Shown in pieces: positions 29,997 through 42,379 of a stretch of DNA of 64,000 nt. Below the pieces are notes generated by a model. It was not told where the DNA came from and did no database searches. It worked only from the letters and a program-made list of their open reading frames with translations. The DNA lies in assembly GCA_041393535.1 (NCBI GenBank), contig JAWKJY010000007.1, positions 160,662-224,661 of the forward strand, read 5' to 3'. This DNA is from JAWKJY01 sp041393535. Its GTDB lineage: Bacteria; Actinomycetota; Thermoleophilia; Gaiellales; Gaiellaceae. How positions within the stretch are numbered: the first letter of the stretch is position 1; the number at the start of each line of letters is the position of its first letter. Both the position numbers and the translations under genes were made by a program.

Positions 29997-31038
29997 GCTC
30001 GCGGCGCTTCCCGGCCTGGAGGGGCTGGAGCACGTGGACGCGTCCCCGTCGCCCAGGCAGTGGAGCGAGCGCGGCACGCCCGGGCGCCTGATGCTGTTCT
30101 CGGGCAGCTCCAACCGCGCGCTCGCCGAGCGCATCGCGGAGAAGCTGGGGATCCGCCTCGGCGAGGTCGAGCTGAAGACCTTCGCGAACGGCGAGGCGTA
30201 CTGCCGCTACCTCGAGTCCGTGCGCGGCGCCGACGTCTTCGTCGTGCAGGCGGGCTCGCCGCCGGTGAACGACCACCTGATGGAGCTCCTGATCATGATC
30301 GACGCGGCCAAGCTCGCCTCGGCCGCGCGGATCACGGCGGTGCTGCCCTGGTACCCGTACTCGCGCCAGGACAAGAAGTCCGCGCCCCGCGAGCCGATCA
30401 CGGCGAAGCTCGTGGCGGAGCTGCTCCAGGCCGCCGGCGTCGACCGCGTGCTGACCATGGACCTCCACGCGGGCCAGATCCAGGGCTTCTTCCGGATCCC
30501 GGTCGACCACATGACCGCGCTGCCCACGTTCGCGCAGCACTTCCGCGACCAGGGCTTCTCCGGCCCGGAGGTCGTCGCCGTCTCGCCCGACCCCGGCCGC
30601 GCGAAGACCGCGCGCAAGTTCTCGGAGATGCTGAACTCCGACCTCGCGCTCCTCAACAAGTCGCGGCCGGCGCACGACACCGCCACGGTGACGGAGGTGA
30701 TCGGCCGGGTCGCCGGCAAGGTGGCGATCATGACCGACGACATGATCGTGACCGGCGGCACGCTGCTCGCCGGGGCGCTGGCGCTGAAGAAGGCCGGCGC
30801 GGTCGCCGTCTACGCGTGCGCGACGCACGGGCTCTTCCCTGGCGACGCCCTCCGCAAGATCGACGAGAGCCACATCGAGCGCGTCGTCGTCGCGGACACG
30901 GTCCCGATCAGCCCGCTCGACCGCCCCGCGAAGCTCGAGGTGCTGACCGTCTCGGACATCCTCGCCCGGACGATCGAGAACGTCTACGCGGACGAGTCCG
31001 TGTCGGCGATCTTCCGCGGCGAGAACCAGCTGTTCTAG
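29977..31038 (+). CDS. prs: ribose-phosphate pyrophosphokinase
   Basis: 353 residues, longer than the usual 310-330 because of about 35 extra N-terminal residues before LMLFSGSSNRALAE. It makes PRPP from ribose 5-phosphate and ATP. The signature region around DLHAGQIQGFF, the flexible-loop part YPYSRQDKKSAPREP and the PRPP loop MTDDMIVTGGTL are intact. The GTG start lies inside the end of glmU (20-bp overlap), preceded by AAAGAGGGG as ribosome-binding site. Confidence 0.94.
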   Translation: MADSTTELAALPGLEGLEHVDASPSPRQWSERGTPGRLMLFSGSSNRALAERIAEKLGIRLGEVELKTFANGEAYCRYLESVRGADVFVVQAGSPPVNDHLMELLIMIDAAKLASAARITAVLPWYPYSRQDKKSAPREPITAKLVAELLQAAGVDRVLTMDLHAGQIQGFFRIPVDHMTALPTFAQHFRDQGFSGPEVVAVSPDPGRAKTARKFSEMLNSDLALLNKSRPAHDTATVTEVIGRVAGKVAIMTDDMIVTGGTLLAGALALKKAGAVAVYACATHGLFPGDALRKIDESHIERVVVADTVPISPLDRPAKLEVLTVSDILARTIENVYADESVSAIFRGENQLF

Positions 31039-31105
31039 GCAATCCCGCTCAGCCATGGCGCTTGCGCCCTGTTGGACACAAGGATTGGGCACAAGGGAGG
31101 CGAGA

Positions 31106-31660
31106 GTGGACAAGCCGAAGCAGCCGATCCTGGACGTGATGCTTCACGACCCGCCCTACCCGAGCCACAGGCTTCCGGGCGACGGCCTCGAGATCGACCC
31201 GGCCACCCAGATGGTCAAGGACATCGAGCACGACGGTTGCACCTGGCACTTCTCGCACACCTCGATTAGCCGCAGCCGCGGCGTCCAGGACGAGACCTAC
31301 TTCTTCAAGCCCAAGCGTTCCGGGCGCCTCGTTCTCGTCAGCACCGGGCCACCAGCCGGCTCCGCCCGGGTCCCGTACCCCGGCTCTCCGCCGCCCAGGA
31401 ATGAGACGTCGGCCAACTCTCGGCCCTCCACGTCGCCGACCTCGTCGAGCAGCCCACCGCCGCCGGGTACAGCCCGGCCAGCGTCACCCGCGACCTCGGC
31501 GTCCCTCCGCCAACCCGGACGTCCGCCGCCCGTCGACGCGTCTCGCGGCCGGGATACCTGGCTCGTCGCGAGGCGAACTGCGCCGTCGCCGCTGCCGCAG
31601 GGCAGTGCCCGATCTGAGCGCGTGTGGAGCGATCGGAACACGATCGGCGCGCCTCCGTGA
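31106..31660 (+). CDS. hypothetical protein; C-terminal part of the frame doubtful
   Basis: Starts with GTG 31106 behind a good Shine-Dalgarno (GGGAGG). The first 75-80 residues look like a real soluble protein (LDVMLHDPPYPSH, then CTWHFSHTSIS). After about residue 85 the frame turns into Pro/Ser/Arg-rich text typical of a wrong frame. Restoring one G near 31400-31403 would switch to a frame reading NEDVGQLSALHVADLVEQ, helix-like and ending at 31617. The real protein may therefore be about 170 residues with a different tail, or simply decayed. Family not recognised. Confidence 0.45.
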   Translation: MDKPKQPILDVMLHDPPYPSHRLPGDGLEIDPATQMVKDIEHDGCTWHFSHTSISRSRGVQDETYFFKPKRSGRLVLVSTGPPAGSARVPYPGSPPPRNETSANSRPSTSPTSSSSPPPPGTARPASPATSASLRQPGRPPPVDASRGRDTWLVARRTAPSPLPQGSARSERVWSDRNTIGAPP

Positions 31661-31712
31661 CACGCACGCGCGGGTTTCGGCGGTAGGCTCGGTGCCGGAG
31701 GCACGTGGTTCC

Positions 31713-31726
31713 CCCACCCGGGTGGG
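31713..31726. repeat. perfect 14-bp palindrome
   Basis: CCCACCCGGGTGGG, self-complementary over its whole length, in the intergenic stretch 31661-31888. It could be an operator for the small gene at 31889, but nothing else supports this. Confidence 0.4.
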
Positions 31727-31888
31727 ACCCCGACCCCGGGCGGCGCCGCCGGCGCGGCGGCGGCGGTCGGTCGTCCGGGCGGCGGCGGGCGCGTCCCGGC
31801 GGGCGACCCGGTGCGTTCGACGCGCGCGCCCCGCTGCATCCGACGCGCGCCCTACCGTGCAGGCGGGGAGCGTGCGAGGAGGAACGGC

Positions 31889-32092
31889 GTGCAGCGGCGC
31901 TACCGCGTCGAGGTGAGGATCTACCCGATCGACGAGGACGACCTCGGCGAGCGATCGGCCATCGACATGGCCCGGCCGGGCTCGACGGCGCTCCTCGGTC
32001 GCGACTTCACCGCCAAGGAGCTGATCGACGCGGCCGACCACGGGTGTCGCGAGGCGCTGGTGGTGCTCGAGCGGCTCGCGTCCAGCCGCTGA
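31889..32092 (+). CDS. small orphan protein, 67 residues
   Basis: Starts with GTG 31889 behind GAGGAGGAA, a strong Shine-Dalgarno, with TACCGT at 31853-31858 as a candidate -10. Acidic N-terminal half (RIYPIDEDDLGE), then a helical segment (TAKELIDAADHGCREALVV). Soluble; family not recognised. A degenerate copy of its second half follows at 32168-32290, so this gene was duplicated locally. Confidence 0.65.
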   Translation: MQRRYRVEVRIYPIDEDDLGERSAIDMARPGSTALLGRDFTAKELIDAADHGCREALVVLERLASSR

Positions 32093-32167
32093 GGGGCAGC
32101 GCGCGGCGCCTCGCGGCGCCCTCGGCCCGCCCGCAGCGAGCGACGGGCAGTCCGTCGGCGGCGCGAG

Positions 32168-32290
32168 CCCGGCCAGCGCGACCTCGACGCTCGATCGCGA
32201 CCTCGCCGCCGAGGAGCCGGCCGACGCGGCCGGCCACGGGTGTCGTCGGGCGCTCGTCGTGCTCGATCGGCCCGCGTCCCGCCGCCGAGG
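32168..32290 (+). pseudogene. decayed tandem duplicate of the 31889 gene
   Basis: About 120 bp that aligns with the 3' end of the gene at 31889-32092. The runs GACGCGGCC and CCACGGGTGTCG occur in both, and the translations match as DAADHGCREALVVLERLAS and DAAGHGCRRALVVLDRPAS. In this copy there is no start, and the stop TGA has become CGA. It looks like a vestige. Confidence 0.7.
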
Positions 32291-32525
32291 CGCGCGGCGC
32301 GGACGCCTCGCCGAGCCCGGCAGCCCTCGGGCAGCGAGCGACCGGCGTCCGCCTGCGGCGCGGCGCCGGCGGCTCCCGGCGCGGCGCCGGTCGGTCGACG
32401 GTGTGCCGACTTCCCACGACGGCGCTCCGTCCCCGCCCGGGGCGGGCGCGGGAGCGCGCGCTCGACCGGCCGGGCGGCTGGCCCGGGCGTCCCCCGCGAC
32501 CGCCCCGACCCGGCGCGCGGCCCGC

Positions 32526-32531
32526 TAGGCT
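32526..32531 (+). promoter_or_regulatory. -10 hexamer of a leaderless promoter
   Basis: TAGGCT ends 6 nt before ATG 32538, which opens only a seven-codon reading frame. Confidence 0.5.
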
Positions 32532-32537
32532 CGCGCC

Positions 32538-32561
32538 ATGACACGAGCCGGGGATCCCTGA
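32538..32561 (+). other. possible leaderless seven-codon minicistron
   Basis: ATG 32538 is ideally placed after the TAGGCT hexamer but reaches TGA after seven codons (MTRAGDP). The GTG of the next small gene follows 2 nt later. It may be a translation-coupling leader peptide, or the two frames may be one gene split by a base error. Confidence 0.4.
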
Positions 32562-32563
32562 CG

Positions 32564-32782
32564 GTGGGCGCGTGCGGTGCGGGCTTCGGCAGCCTCGGGC
32601 CCGAGTTCGCGCGGTGGGTCGAGCTCGAGCTCGTCTACGCCGAGCTGCAGGAGGCGCTCGCCATGCCGCCGTCCCGGGAGGTGTTCCTCGAGGATCACCG
32701 GCGCGAGTGCGAGCGGCTCGGCCGGGAGCAGCCGTTCCGGCGGACGCTCGAGCGGCTGCTCTCGGCCGCGTCCGACCCCTGA
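32564..32782 (+). CDS. small helical protein, 72 residues, unknown
   Basis: Predicted mostly helical and charged (ARWVELELVYAELQEALA, then EDHRRECERLG). It starts with GTG 32564, 2 nt after the stop of a seven-codon frame, and has no Shine-Dalgarno of its own. It may be translated by coupling or may begin at ATG 32538 if a base is missing. Family not recognised. Confidence 0.6.
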   Translation: MGACGAGFGSLGPEFARWVELELVYAELQEALAMPPSREVFLEDHRRECERLGREQPFRRTLERLLSAASDP

Positions 32783-32833
32783 CGCCGGTTCGCGCGCGGG
32801 CGGCTGGAGGCTTTCGCTAGACTTCCGCGCCGT

Positions 32834-33535
32834 ATGGCCAGCCTTCGTGTCGCCCTCAACGTCCAGCCCCGCTCCGAGTTCGGGAGCGCCGTGTCTCGCC
32901 GCCTGCGCCGCGCCGGGCACGTGCCGGGTGTCATCTACGGCGCCGGCAACGCGGCGACCGCCTTCTCGGTCGACGCCGTCGAGCTTCGCCGCACCTTCGC
33001 CGGCGCCAGCATGAACTCCATCTTCGACGTCGTCATCGAGGGCACCGGCGAGACGCGCCACGCGGTGGTCAAGGACTACCAGGTGCATCCGACCCGGGGC
33101 ACCGTCGTGCACCTGGACATGCACGAGATCCCGCTCGACAAGCCGATCCAGACGACCGTTCCGATCAGCGTCACGGGCACCTCGCCCGGCGTCACGCGCG
33201 GCGGCCTGCTGAACGTCATGCTGCGCGAGGTCTCGATCTCCGGCCTGCCGATGGAGCTGCCGACGCTGGTCGAGGTCGACATCGACGGCATGGAGGTCGG
33301 GGACACGGTGCGCGTCGGCGACCTGACGCCGCCCGCGGGCATCACCTTCCTCTCCGAGCCGGACGCCGTCGTCGTCGCGATCGCCGCGACGCGGGTCGCC
33401 AAGTCCGCCGGACCCGCCGACGCCGACGAGGAGTCGGAGGCGAGCGCGCCTGCCGAGCCCGAGGCCGAGGCGGAGCCCGCCGGGGACGGCGAGGACGGCG
33501 GCGACGCGGCCGAGTCGCCCGACGGCGACTCCTAG
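32834..33535 (+). CDS. rplY: 50S ribosomal protein L25/general stress protein Ctc
   Basis: 233 residues. The N-terminal 5S-rRNA-binding L25 domain (VSRRLRRAGHVPGVIYG) is followed by the TL5-type C-terminal beta domain (about 100-190) and an acidic Glu/Asp/Ala tail. The long form is the Ctc type. TAGACT ends 10 nt before the ATG, so the leader is at most a few nucleotides. It is followed after 3 nt by pth, the usual partner. Confidence 0.94.
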   Translation: MASLRVALNVQPRSEFGSAVSRRLRRAGHVPGVIYGAGNAATAFSVDAVELRRTFAGASMNSIFDVVIEGTGETRHAVVKDYQVHPTRGTVVHLDMHEIPLDKPIQTTVPISVTGTSPGVTRGGLLNVMLREVSISGLPMELPTLVEVDIDGMEVGDTVRVGDLTPPAGITFLSEPDAVVVAIAATRVAKSAGPADADEESEASAPAEPEAEAEPAGDGEDGGDAAESPDGDS

Positions 33536-33538
33536 CCC

Positions 33539-34141
33539 GTGGGCCTTCTCCGTCGGGGCCAGCCCGCCCCGACGCTCGACCTGCTGGTCGTGGGCCTGGG
33601 CAACCCCGGGCGGCAGTACCGCGACACGCGGCACAACGTCGGCTTCATGGTCGTCGACGAGGTCGCGCGGCGCTGCGGCGCCGGCTTCCGCGGCAAGTTC
33701 ACCGGCGACATCGCGGAGGCGAGGCTCGACGGCGCGCGCATCGGGCTGCTGAAGCCGATCACGTACATGAACGAGTCGGGCCGCTCGGTCGGCCCGGCGA
33801 TCCGCTTCTACAAGCTGCCGCTCGAGCAGGTCCTCGTCGTCCACGACGAGGTCGACCTCCCCACGGGGCGCCTGCAGCTGCGGCTCGGCGGCGGCCTCGC
33901 GGGGCACAACGGGCTGCGCTCGATCGTCGCCGCGGTCGGCAGCCAGGAGTTCGGCCGCCTCCGCGTCGGCGTCGGTCGGCCGGAGCGGGGCGACCCGCGG
34001 CCCGTCGCCGACTACGTGCTCTCGGCCTTCGCGCCGCACGACGACGTCGAGTCGATCGTCGTGCGCGCCGCGGACGCCGTCGAGGCCGTCGTGCGCGACG
34101 GGCTCGAGGCGGCGCAGAACCGCGTCAACGAGCGGGCCTGA
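33539..34141 (+). CDS. pth: peptidyl-tRNA hydrolase
   Basis: 200 residues. It frees tRNA from prematurely dropped peptidyl-tRNA. Catalytic and binding motifs: VVGLGNPGRQYRDTRHNVGF (active-site His), KPITYMNESG, HDEVDLPTGR and GGGLAGHNGLRS. It starts with GTG 33539, 3 nt after rplY, giving a two-gene operon. Confidence 0.95.
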   Translation: MGLLRRGQPAPTLDLLVVGLGNPGRQYRDTRHNVGFMVVDEVARRCGAGFRGKFTGDIAEARLDGARIGLLKPITYMNESGRSVGPAIRFYKLPLEQVLVVHDEVDLPTGRLQLRLGGGLAGHNGLRSIVAAVGSQEFGRLRVGVGRPERGDPRPVADYVLSAFAPHDDVESIVVRAADAVEAVVRDGLEAAQNRVNERA

Positions 34142-34220
34142 GCCGGACGCCGGTCCGGGCGGCCGGCTGCTGCCCCGCCGCTACCATGGCCGCCGGGCCG
34201 CACCCCAGCACCGTCTCGTC

Positions 34221-37200
34221 GTGAACCTCCCGCAGCTCAGCACCGTGGCCCTCGAGCTCGCTCGCACGGAGCGGCTCCAGGCGTTCGCGGGCGACCGTCA
34301 CGGCACGAGCGCGCGCGTCTCGGAGAGCCTCCTGCCGGTCGTCGTCGCCGCGACCTGGCTCGCGAGGGACGGCGCCGCGCCGCTCGTCGTGCTCGCCGCG
34401 GACGATGCCGACGCGCGCGACCTGGCCGAGGCGGTCGGCTGGTACCTCGGGGCGGAGCGGGTCGGCCTGCTGCCATCGCGCGGCGTCCGCTTCGAGACCG
34501 GGCTCCAGCCGCCGCCGCACCTCGTCGGCGAGCGCGCCCGGGCCCTCGCGGTCCTCGACGCGGGCGGCGTCGTCTGCGCCTCGGCCCTCGGCCTCGCCGA
34601 CGGCCTTCCCCCGGCAGCGCTGCGGGCGCGCACGCTCGAGGTCGAGGTCGGGGACGAGCCGGGCGTGGACGGGCTCGCCGAGGGGCTCGCGCTGGCGGGG
34701 TACGAGCGCGTCGAGCGCGTCGAGGCCCGCGGCCAGTTCGCCGTCCGTGGCGGCATCGTCGACGTCTACCCGGCCACGGGCCGCGAGCCGATCCGGATCG
34801 AGCTGTTCGGGGACGAGGTCGAGGCGATCCGCGCGTTCTCGGCCTTCACGCAGCGGACGCTCGGCGCGCTCGAGCGCGCCGTCGTGCACCCCGCGTGCGA
34901 GCGGCGCCTCGACGCCGACCCCGCCGACGGGAGCGCCTCGCCCGCGGCGGAGGCCGACGAGGCCGAGCGGCCGCGCGTGCCCGGCGACCTCGTCGTCCCG
35001 CTGGAGCGGGTCGACGTCGTCTGGGAGCGCGACGAGGTGCGCAAGGCGTGGCAGGAGGAGCTGGGCCGCGAGCTGCCGCTCGACCCGTTCGCGTGGCTCG
35101 ACCCGCTCCCTGCCGGGCAGGAGCACGCGTTCGAGGCCCAGCGTCCCGCCGTGGCCGCGCGCGGGATCACCGAGGCCGAGCGCGACCTCGCCGGCTTCGT
35201 CCGCGGCGGGAGCCGCGTCCTCGTCACCTTCCAGCACCGGGGCGAGGCGCTCCGCCAGAAGGCGCTGCTGAACAAGGTCGACGCGGTCATGCTCCCCGAG
35301 GGAGGCGACCTGCCGACCGGGCCGTCGGTCTCCTTCGCGGTCAGCCCGGCCCGGCGCGGGTTCGTCTCGCGCGAGCTCGGGCTCGTCGTCCTCCCGGACA
35401 CGCAGGTCTTCCGCAAGCGGCCGCCGCGCGCGGACGCCCGCCTCGGCAAGGCGCTGCAGAGCTTCACCGACCTGCGCACCGGCGACTACGTCGTGCACGA
35501 GGACCACGGCATCGGCCGGCTGCTCGGGTTCGAGACGAAGACCGTCGCCGGCGTGACGCGGGACTACCTGTTCCTCGGCTTCAAGGGCGAGGACCGCCTC
35601 TACGTCCCCCACGAGCAGATCGGCAAGGTCTCCCGCTACGTCGGGGCGGACGCCGGGGCGCCCGTCCTCTCCAAGCTCGGCGGGAAGAGCTGGCAGCTGG
35701 TCAAGTCCCGTGCCCGCACGGGCGTCCGCGAGCTCGCCGGCGAGCTGCTCGAGCTGTACGCGCAGCGGCAGCGGGTGGAGGGGACGGCCTACGAGGCGAA
35801 CGGCGACCTCGTCGAGCAGCTCGAGGCGAGCTTCCCGTACCGCGAGACGCCCGACCAGCAGCAGGCGATCGAGTCGGTCAAGGAGGACATGGAGTCGCCG
35901 CGCCCGATGGACCGGCTCGTCTGCGGCGACGTCGGCTTCGGCACGCCCGCGGTGGCGCTCCGCGCCGCTTTCATCGCGGTCGCGAACGGCCGCCAGGCGC
36001 TCGTGCTCGCGCCGACGACGGTGCTCGCGCAGCAGCACTGGAACACGTTCCGGGAGCGCTACGCGGACATGCCCGTCCGGGTCGAGATGGTCTCGCGCTT
36101 CCGCAAGCCGGCCGAGGTGAAGAAGACCCTCGCGGCCTTCGCCGAGGGCGCCGTCGACGTCCTCGTCGGCACGCACCGCGTGCTCTCCCGTGACGTCGCG
36201 CCGAAGCGGCTGGGCCTCGTCGTCGTCGACGAGGAGCAGCGCTTCGGGGTCGCCCAGAAGGAGCTGCTGCGCCAGCTCCGCCGCGAGGTGGACGTCCTCT
36301 CGCTCTCCGCGACGCCGATCCCGCGCACGCTGCACATGTCGCTCTCGGGCCTGCGCGACATCAGCGTGATCGAGACGCCGCCCGAGGGGCGCCGGCCGAT
36401 CCGCACCTACGTGGGCGAGCTCGACGAGGAGCTGGTGAAGCAGGCGCTCGAGCGCGAGCTCGCCCGCGGCGGGCAGGCGTTCTACCTGCACAACCGGGTC
36501 GAGTCGATCGAGGACGCGGCCGAGAAGCTGCGCCAGCTCGTCCCTGGCCTGCGCGTGATCGTCGGCCACGGCCAGCTCTCCGAGCGCGAGCTCGAGGACG
36601 TCATGCTGCGGTTCGTCGCCGGCGAGGCCGACGTGCTCGTCGCGACGACGATCATCGAGTCGGGCCTCGACATCCCGCAGGCGAACACGCTGATCGTCGA
36701 GCGGGCGGACGCGCTCGGGCTCGCCCAGCTCTACCAGATCCGCGGCCGCGTGGGCCGCTCGGACGCGATCGCCCACGCCTACCTGTTCTACCCCGACGCG
36801 GAGGAGCTGACCGCGGAGGCGCGCGCCCGCCTGGCGACCCTCGCCGACCACACCGAGCTGGGGGCCGGCTTCGCGATCGCGATGCGCGACCTCGAGATCC
36901 GCGGGGCCGGCAACCTGCTCGGTGCCGAGCAGTCGGGGCACGTCGCCGCGATCGGCTTCGAGCTCTACATGGAGCTGCTCGGGGAGGCGGTCGCGGAGCT
37001 CGGCGGCAGCCGCCGCGCGGTCGCGCGCCCCGTCCGCATCGACGCGCAGCTCGACGCGTACATTCCGCCCGCGTACATCGACGCCGAGGCGCTCAAGATT
37101 GACCTCCACCGCCGCCTCGCGCTCGTCGAGCACGAGGACGAGCTGCGCGAGCTGCGGGCGGCGACCGAGGACCGCTTCGGCCCGGTGCCCGACCCGGTCG

Positions 37201-37454
37201 CGCACCTGTTCCAGATCCAGGAGGCGAAGCTGAAGCTCGCCCGCCTCGGCGCGGACTACCTCGTCTACCGGGGAGGCCGCGCCACGGTCGGGCCGCTCGT
37301 CCTCGGCTCGACCGAGCTGCGCGGGCTGCGCGCGCTCGCCGACACCGCCGTCTACACCAGCTCGAAGCGGGAGGTGGCCCAGCGGGTCGCCTCCTTCGCG
37401 GGAGCGGTGGAGCTGGTGGATGCTATATTGGCCCTGCGCGTCGCCTCCGCCTAG
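34221..37454 (+). CDS. mfd: transcription-repair coupling factor Mfd with altered Walker A
   Basis: 1077 residues. It displaces stalled RNA polymerase and recruits UvrA. An N-terminal UvrB-like module is followed by the RNA-polymerase-interacting domain (GDYVVHEDHGIGR, about 415-430), RecG-like helicase motifs (LVLAPTTVLAQQHW, VVVDEEQRFGV, LSATPIPRTLHMS, IRGRVGRSD) and the C-terminal regulatory domain. The Walker A box reads GDVGFGTPAVA where the family has GDVGFGKTEVA, so the catalytic Lys and Thr at residues 575-576 are Thr and Pro (35943-35948). It starts with GTG 34221; TACCAT near 34182 gives a leader of about 28 nt. Confidence 0.94.
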   Translation: MNLPQLSTVALELARTERLQAFAGDRHGTSARVSESLLPVVVAATWLARDGAAPLVVLAADDADARDLAEAVGWYLGAERVGLLPSRGVRFETGLQPPPHLVGERARALAVLDAGGVVCASALGLADGLPPAALRARTLEVEVGDEPGVDGLAEGLALAGYERVERVEARGQFAVRGGIVDVYPATGREPIRIELFGDEVEAIRAFSAFTQRTLGALERAVVHPACERRLDADPADGSASPAAEADEAERPRVPGDLVVPLERVDVVWERDEVRKAWQEELGRELPLDPFAWLDPLPAGQEHAFEAQRPAVAARGITEAERDLAGFVRGGSRVLVTFQHRGEALRQKALLNKVDAVMLPEGGDLPTGPSVSFAVSPARRGFVSRELGLVVLPDTQVFRKRPPRADARLGKALQSFTDLRTGDYVVHEDHGIGRLLGFETKTVAGVTRDYLFLGFKGEDRLYVPHEQIGKVSRYVGADAGAPVLSKLGGKSWQLVKSRARTGVRELAGELLELYAQRQRVEGTAYEANGDLVEQLEASFPYRETPDQQQAIESVKEDMESPRPMDRLVCGDVGFGTPAVALRAAFIAVANGRQALVLAPTTVLAQQHWNTFRERYADMPVRVEMVSRFRKPAEVKKTLAAFAEGAVDVLVGTHRVLSRDVAPKRLGLVVVDEEQRFGVAQKELLRQLRREVDVLSLSATPIPRTLHMSLSGLRDISVIETPPEGRRPIRTYVGELDEELVKQALERELARGGQAFYLHNRVESIEDAAEKLRQLVPGLRVIVGHGQLSERELEDVMLRFVAGEADVLVATTIIESGLDIPQANTLIVERADALGLAQLYQIRGRVGRSDAIAHAYLFYPDAEELTAEARARLATLADHTELGAGFAIAMRDLEIRGAGNLLGAEQSGHVAAIGFELYMELLGEAVAELGGSRRAVARPVRIDAQLDAYIPPAYIDAEALKIDLHRRLALVEHEDELRELRAATEDRFGPVPDPVAHLFQIQEAKLKLARLGADYLVYRGGRATVGPLVLGSTELRGLRALADTAVYTSSKREVAQRVASFAGAVELVDAILALRVASA

Positions 37455-37465
37455 CACCTGCCTCG

Positions 37466-40904
<3,439 letters not shown>

Positions 40905-40920
40905 GGACGAGGCGCGTCCG

Positions 40921-42339
40921 GTGATCCCGCACCAGCGCCGCACGAAGGTCGTCTGCACGATCGGCCCGGCCAGCTCCGGCGTCGAGGCGATCACGGCGCT
41001 CGTCGAGGCGGGCATGGACGCGGCCCGGCTCAACTTCTCGCACGGCACGCCCGAGGAGCACGCGGCGCGGGCCGCGGCGGTGCGCGAGGCCCAGCGCATC
41101 GCGGGCCGGCCGCTCGCGCTGATCGCCGACCTGTGCGGCCCGAAGCTTCGCCTCGGCGAGCTCCCCGGGCCGCGCGAGCTCGCCGTCGGCGAGCGGGTCA
41201 CGCTGACCGGCGCCGGCGAGGTCGGCCCCGACGAGCTGCCGGTCAGCCCGCCGATCCTGACCGAGGTCCTGCGCCCCGGCAACGAGGTGCTGATCAACGA
41301 CGGGCGGATCCGGCTGCACGTCGACGCGGTCTCGATCGGCCGCGTCACGTGCACCGTGGTGGTCGGCGGGCCCGTCTCGTCCCACAAGGGCGTCAACCTG
41401 CCCGGCGTCAGCCTGCCCGTGCCGTCGCTGACGGAGAAGGACGTCCGCGACCTCGAGCAGGCGCTCTCGCTCGGCGTCGACTACGTGGCGCTGTCGTTCG
41501 TCCGCTCGCCCGAGGACGTGCGCCAGCTGCGCGAGCGGCTCCACGCGGCCGGCTCCCAGGCGCGCGTGATCGCGAAGATCGAGAAGGCCGAGGCGGTGGA
41601 GGCGCTCGAGCAGATCGTCGAGGCCGCGGACGCGGTCATGGTCGCGCGCGGCGACCTAGGGGTCGAGCTGGGCGTCGCGGCCGTGCCGCTCCTGCAGAAG
41701 CGGATCATCCTCTCGGCGCTCGACCACGGCAAGCCCGTGATCACGGCGACCCAGATGCTCGAGTCGATGATCGAGCGGCCGGAGCCGACGCGGGCCGAGG
41801 CCTCCGACGTCGCGAACGCGATCCTCGACGGCAGCGCGGCCGTGATGCTCTCGGGCGAGACCGCCGTCGGCGCCTACCCGGCGCAGAGCGTCCGGTCGAT
41901 GGACACGATCGCGCGCGCCGTCGAGCCCAGCCTCCCGTACCGGCACGAGCTCGCGGCCACCGCCGCCCACCCGTTCCCGACCGTGGGCGAGGCCGTGACG
42001 AACGCCGCCTGCGACATCGCCGAGCTGCTCGCCGCACGGGCGATCCTCGTGCCGACGTACGGCGGCCGCACCGCCTCGGACGTCGCCCGCCACCGGCCGC
42101 GGCGGCCGATCATCGCCGTCTCGCACCGCGCGTCGGCCCTGCAGCAGCTGGCGCTCGAGTGGGGCGTCGTGCCGCTGCCGATCGAGCAGGGCAAGGACGT
42201 CGAGCACCTCTGGGCGCGCGCGCTCGAGGCGGCGCGCGGCTCCGGCCTCGTCATGGCCGGCGACCGCGTGGTGATCACCGCCGGCACGGCGGTCAACATC
42301 CCGGGCACGACGGACCTGATCAAGGTCGCGACGGCCTGA
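40921..42339 (+). CDS. pyk: pyruvate kinase
   Basis: 472 residues. It makes pyruvate and ATP from phosphoenolpyruvate. RRTKVVCTIGPASSG, MDAARLNFSHGTPEEH, the catalytic IAKIEKAEAVE, MVARGDLGVELG and the allosteric-domain run SGLVMAGDRVVITAG are all present. GTG 40921 matches the family N-terminus; the upstream GTG at 40901 runs into a TGA. It probably shares a transcript with eno. Confidence 0.97.
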   Translation: MIPHQRRTKVVCTIGPASSGVEAITALVEAGMDAARLNFSHGTPEEHAARAAAVREAQRIAGRPLALIADLCGPKLRLGELPGPRELAVGERVTLTGAGEVGPDELPVSPPILTEVLRPGNEVLINDGRIRLHVDAVSIGRVTCTVVVGGPVSSHKGVNLPGVSLPVPSLTEKDVRDLEQALSLGVDYVALSFVRSPEDVRQLRERLHAAGSQARVIAKIEKAEAVEALEQIVEAADAVMVARGDLGVELGVAAVPLLQKRIILSALDHGKPVITATQMLESMIERPEPTRAEASDVANAILDGSAAVMLSGETAVGAYPAQSVRSMDTIARAVEPSLPYRHELAATAAHPFPTVGEAVTNAACDIAELLAARAILVPTYGGRTASDVARHRPRRPIIAVSHRASALQQLALEWGVVPLPIEQGKDVEHLWARALEAARGSGLVMAGDRVVITAGTAVNIPGTTDLIKVATA

Positions 42340-42379
42340 CCGGGGGAGGGCTGGCGGCGCCGCCGTCGAAGGGGGAGCC

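Larger units (their letters stand above)
32093..32537. other. intergenic stretch with a decayed gene copy
   Basis: 445 bp. Besides the degenerate duplicate at 32168-32290 and the promoter near 32526, I see no gene. The open frames across it are artefacts of high GC. Confidence 0.6.
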
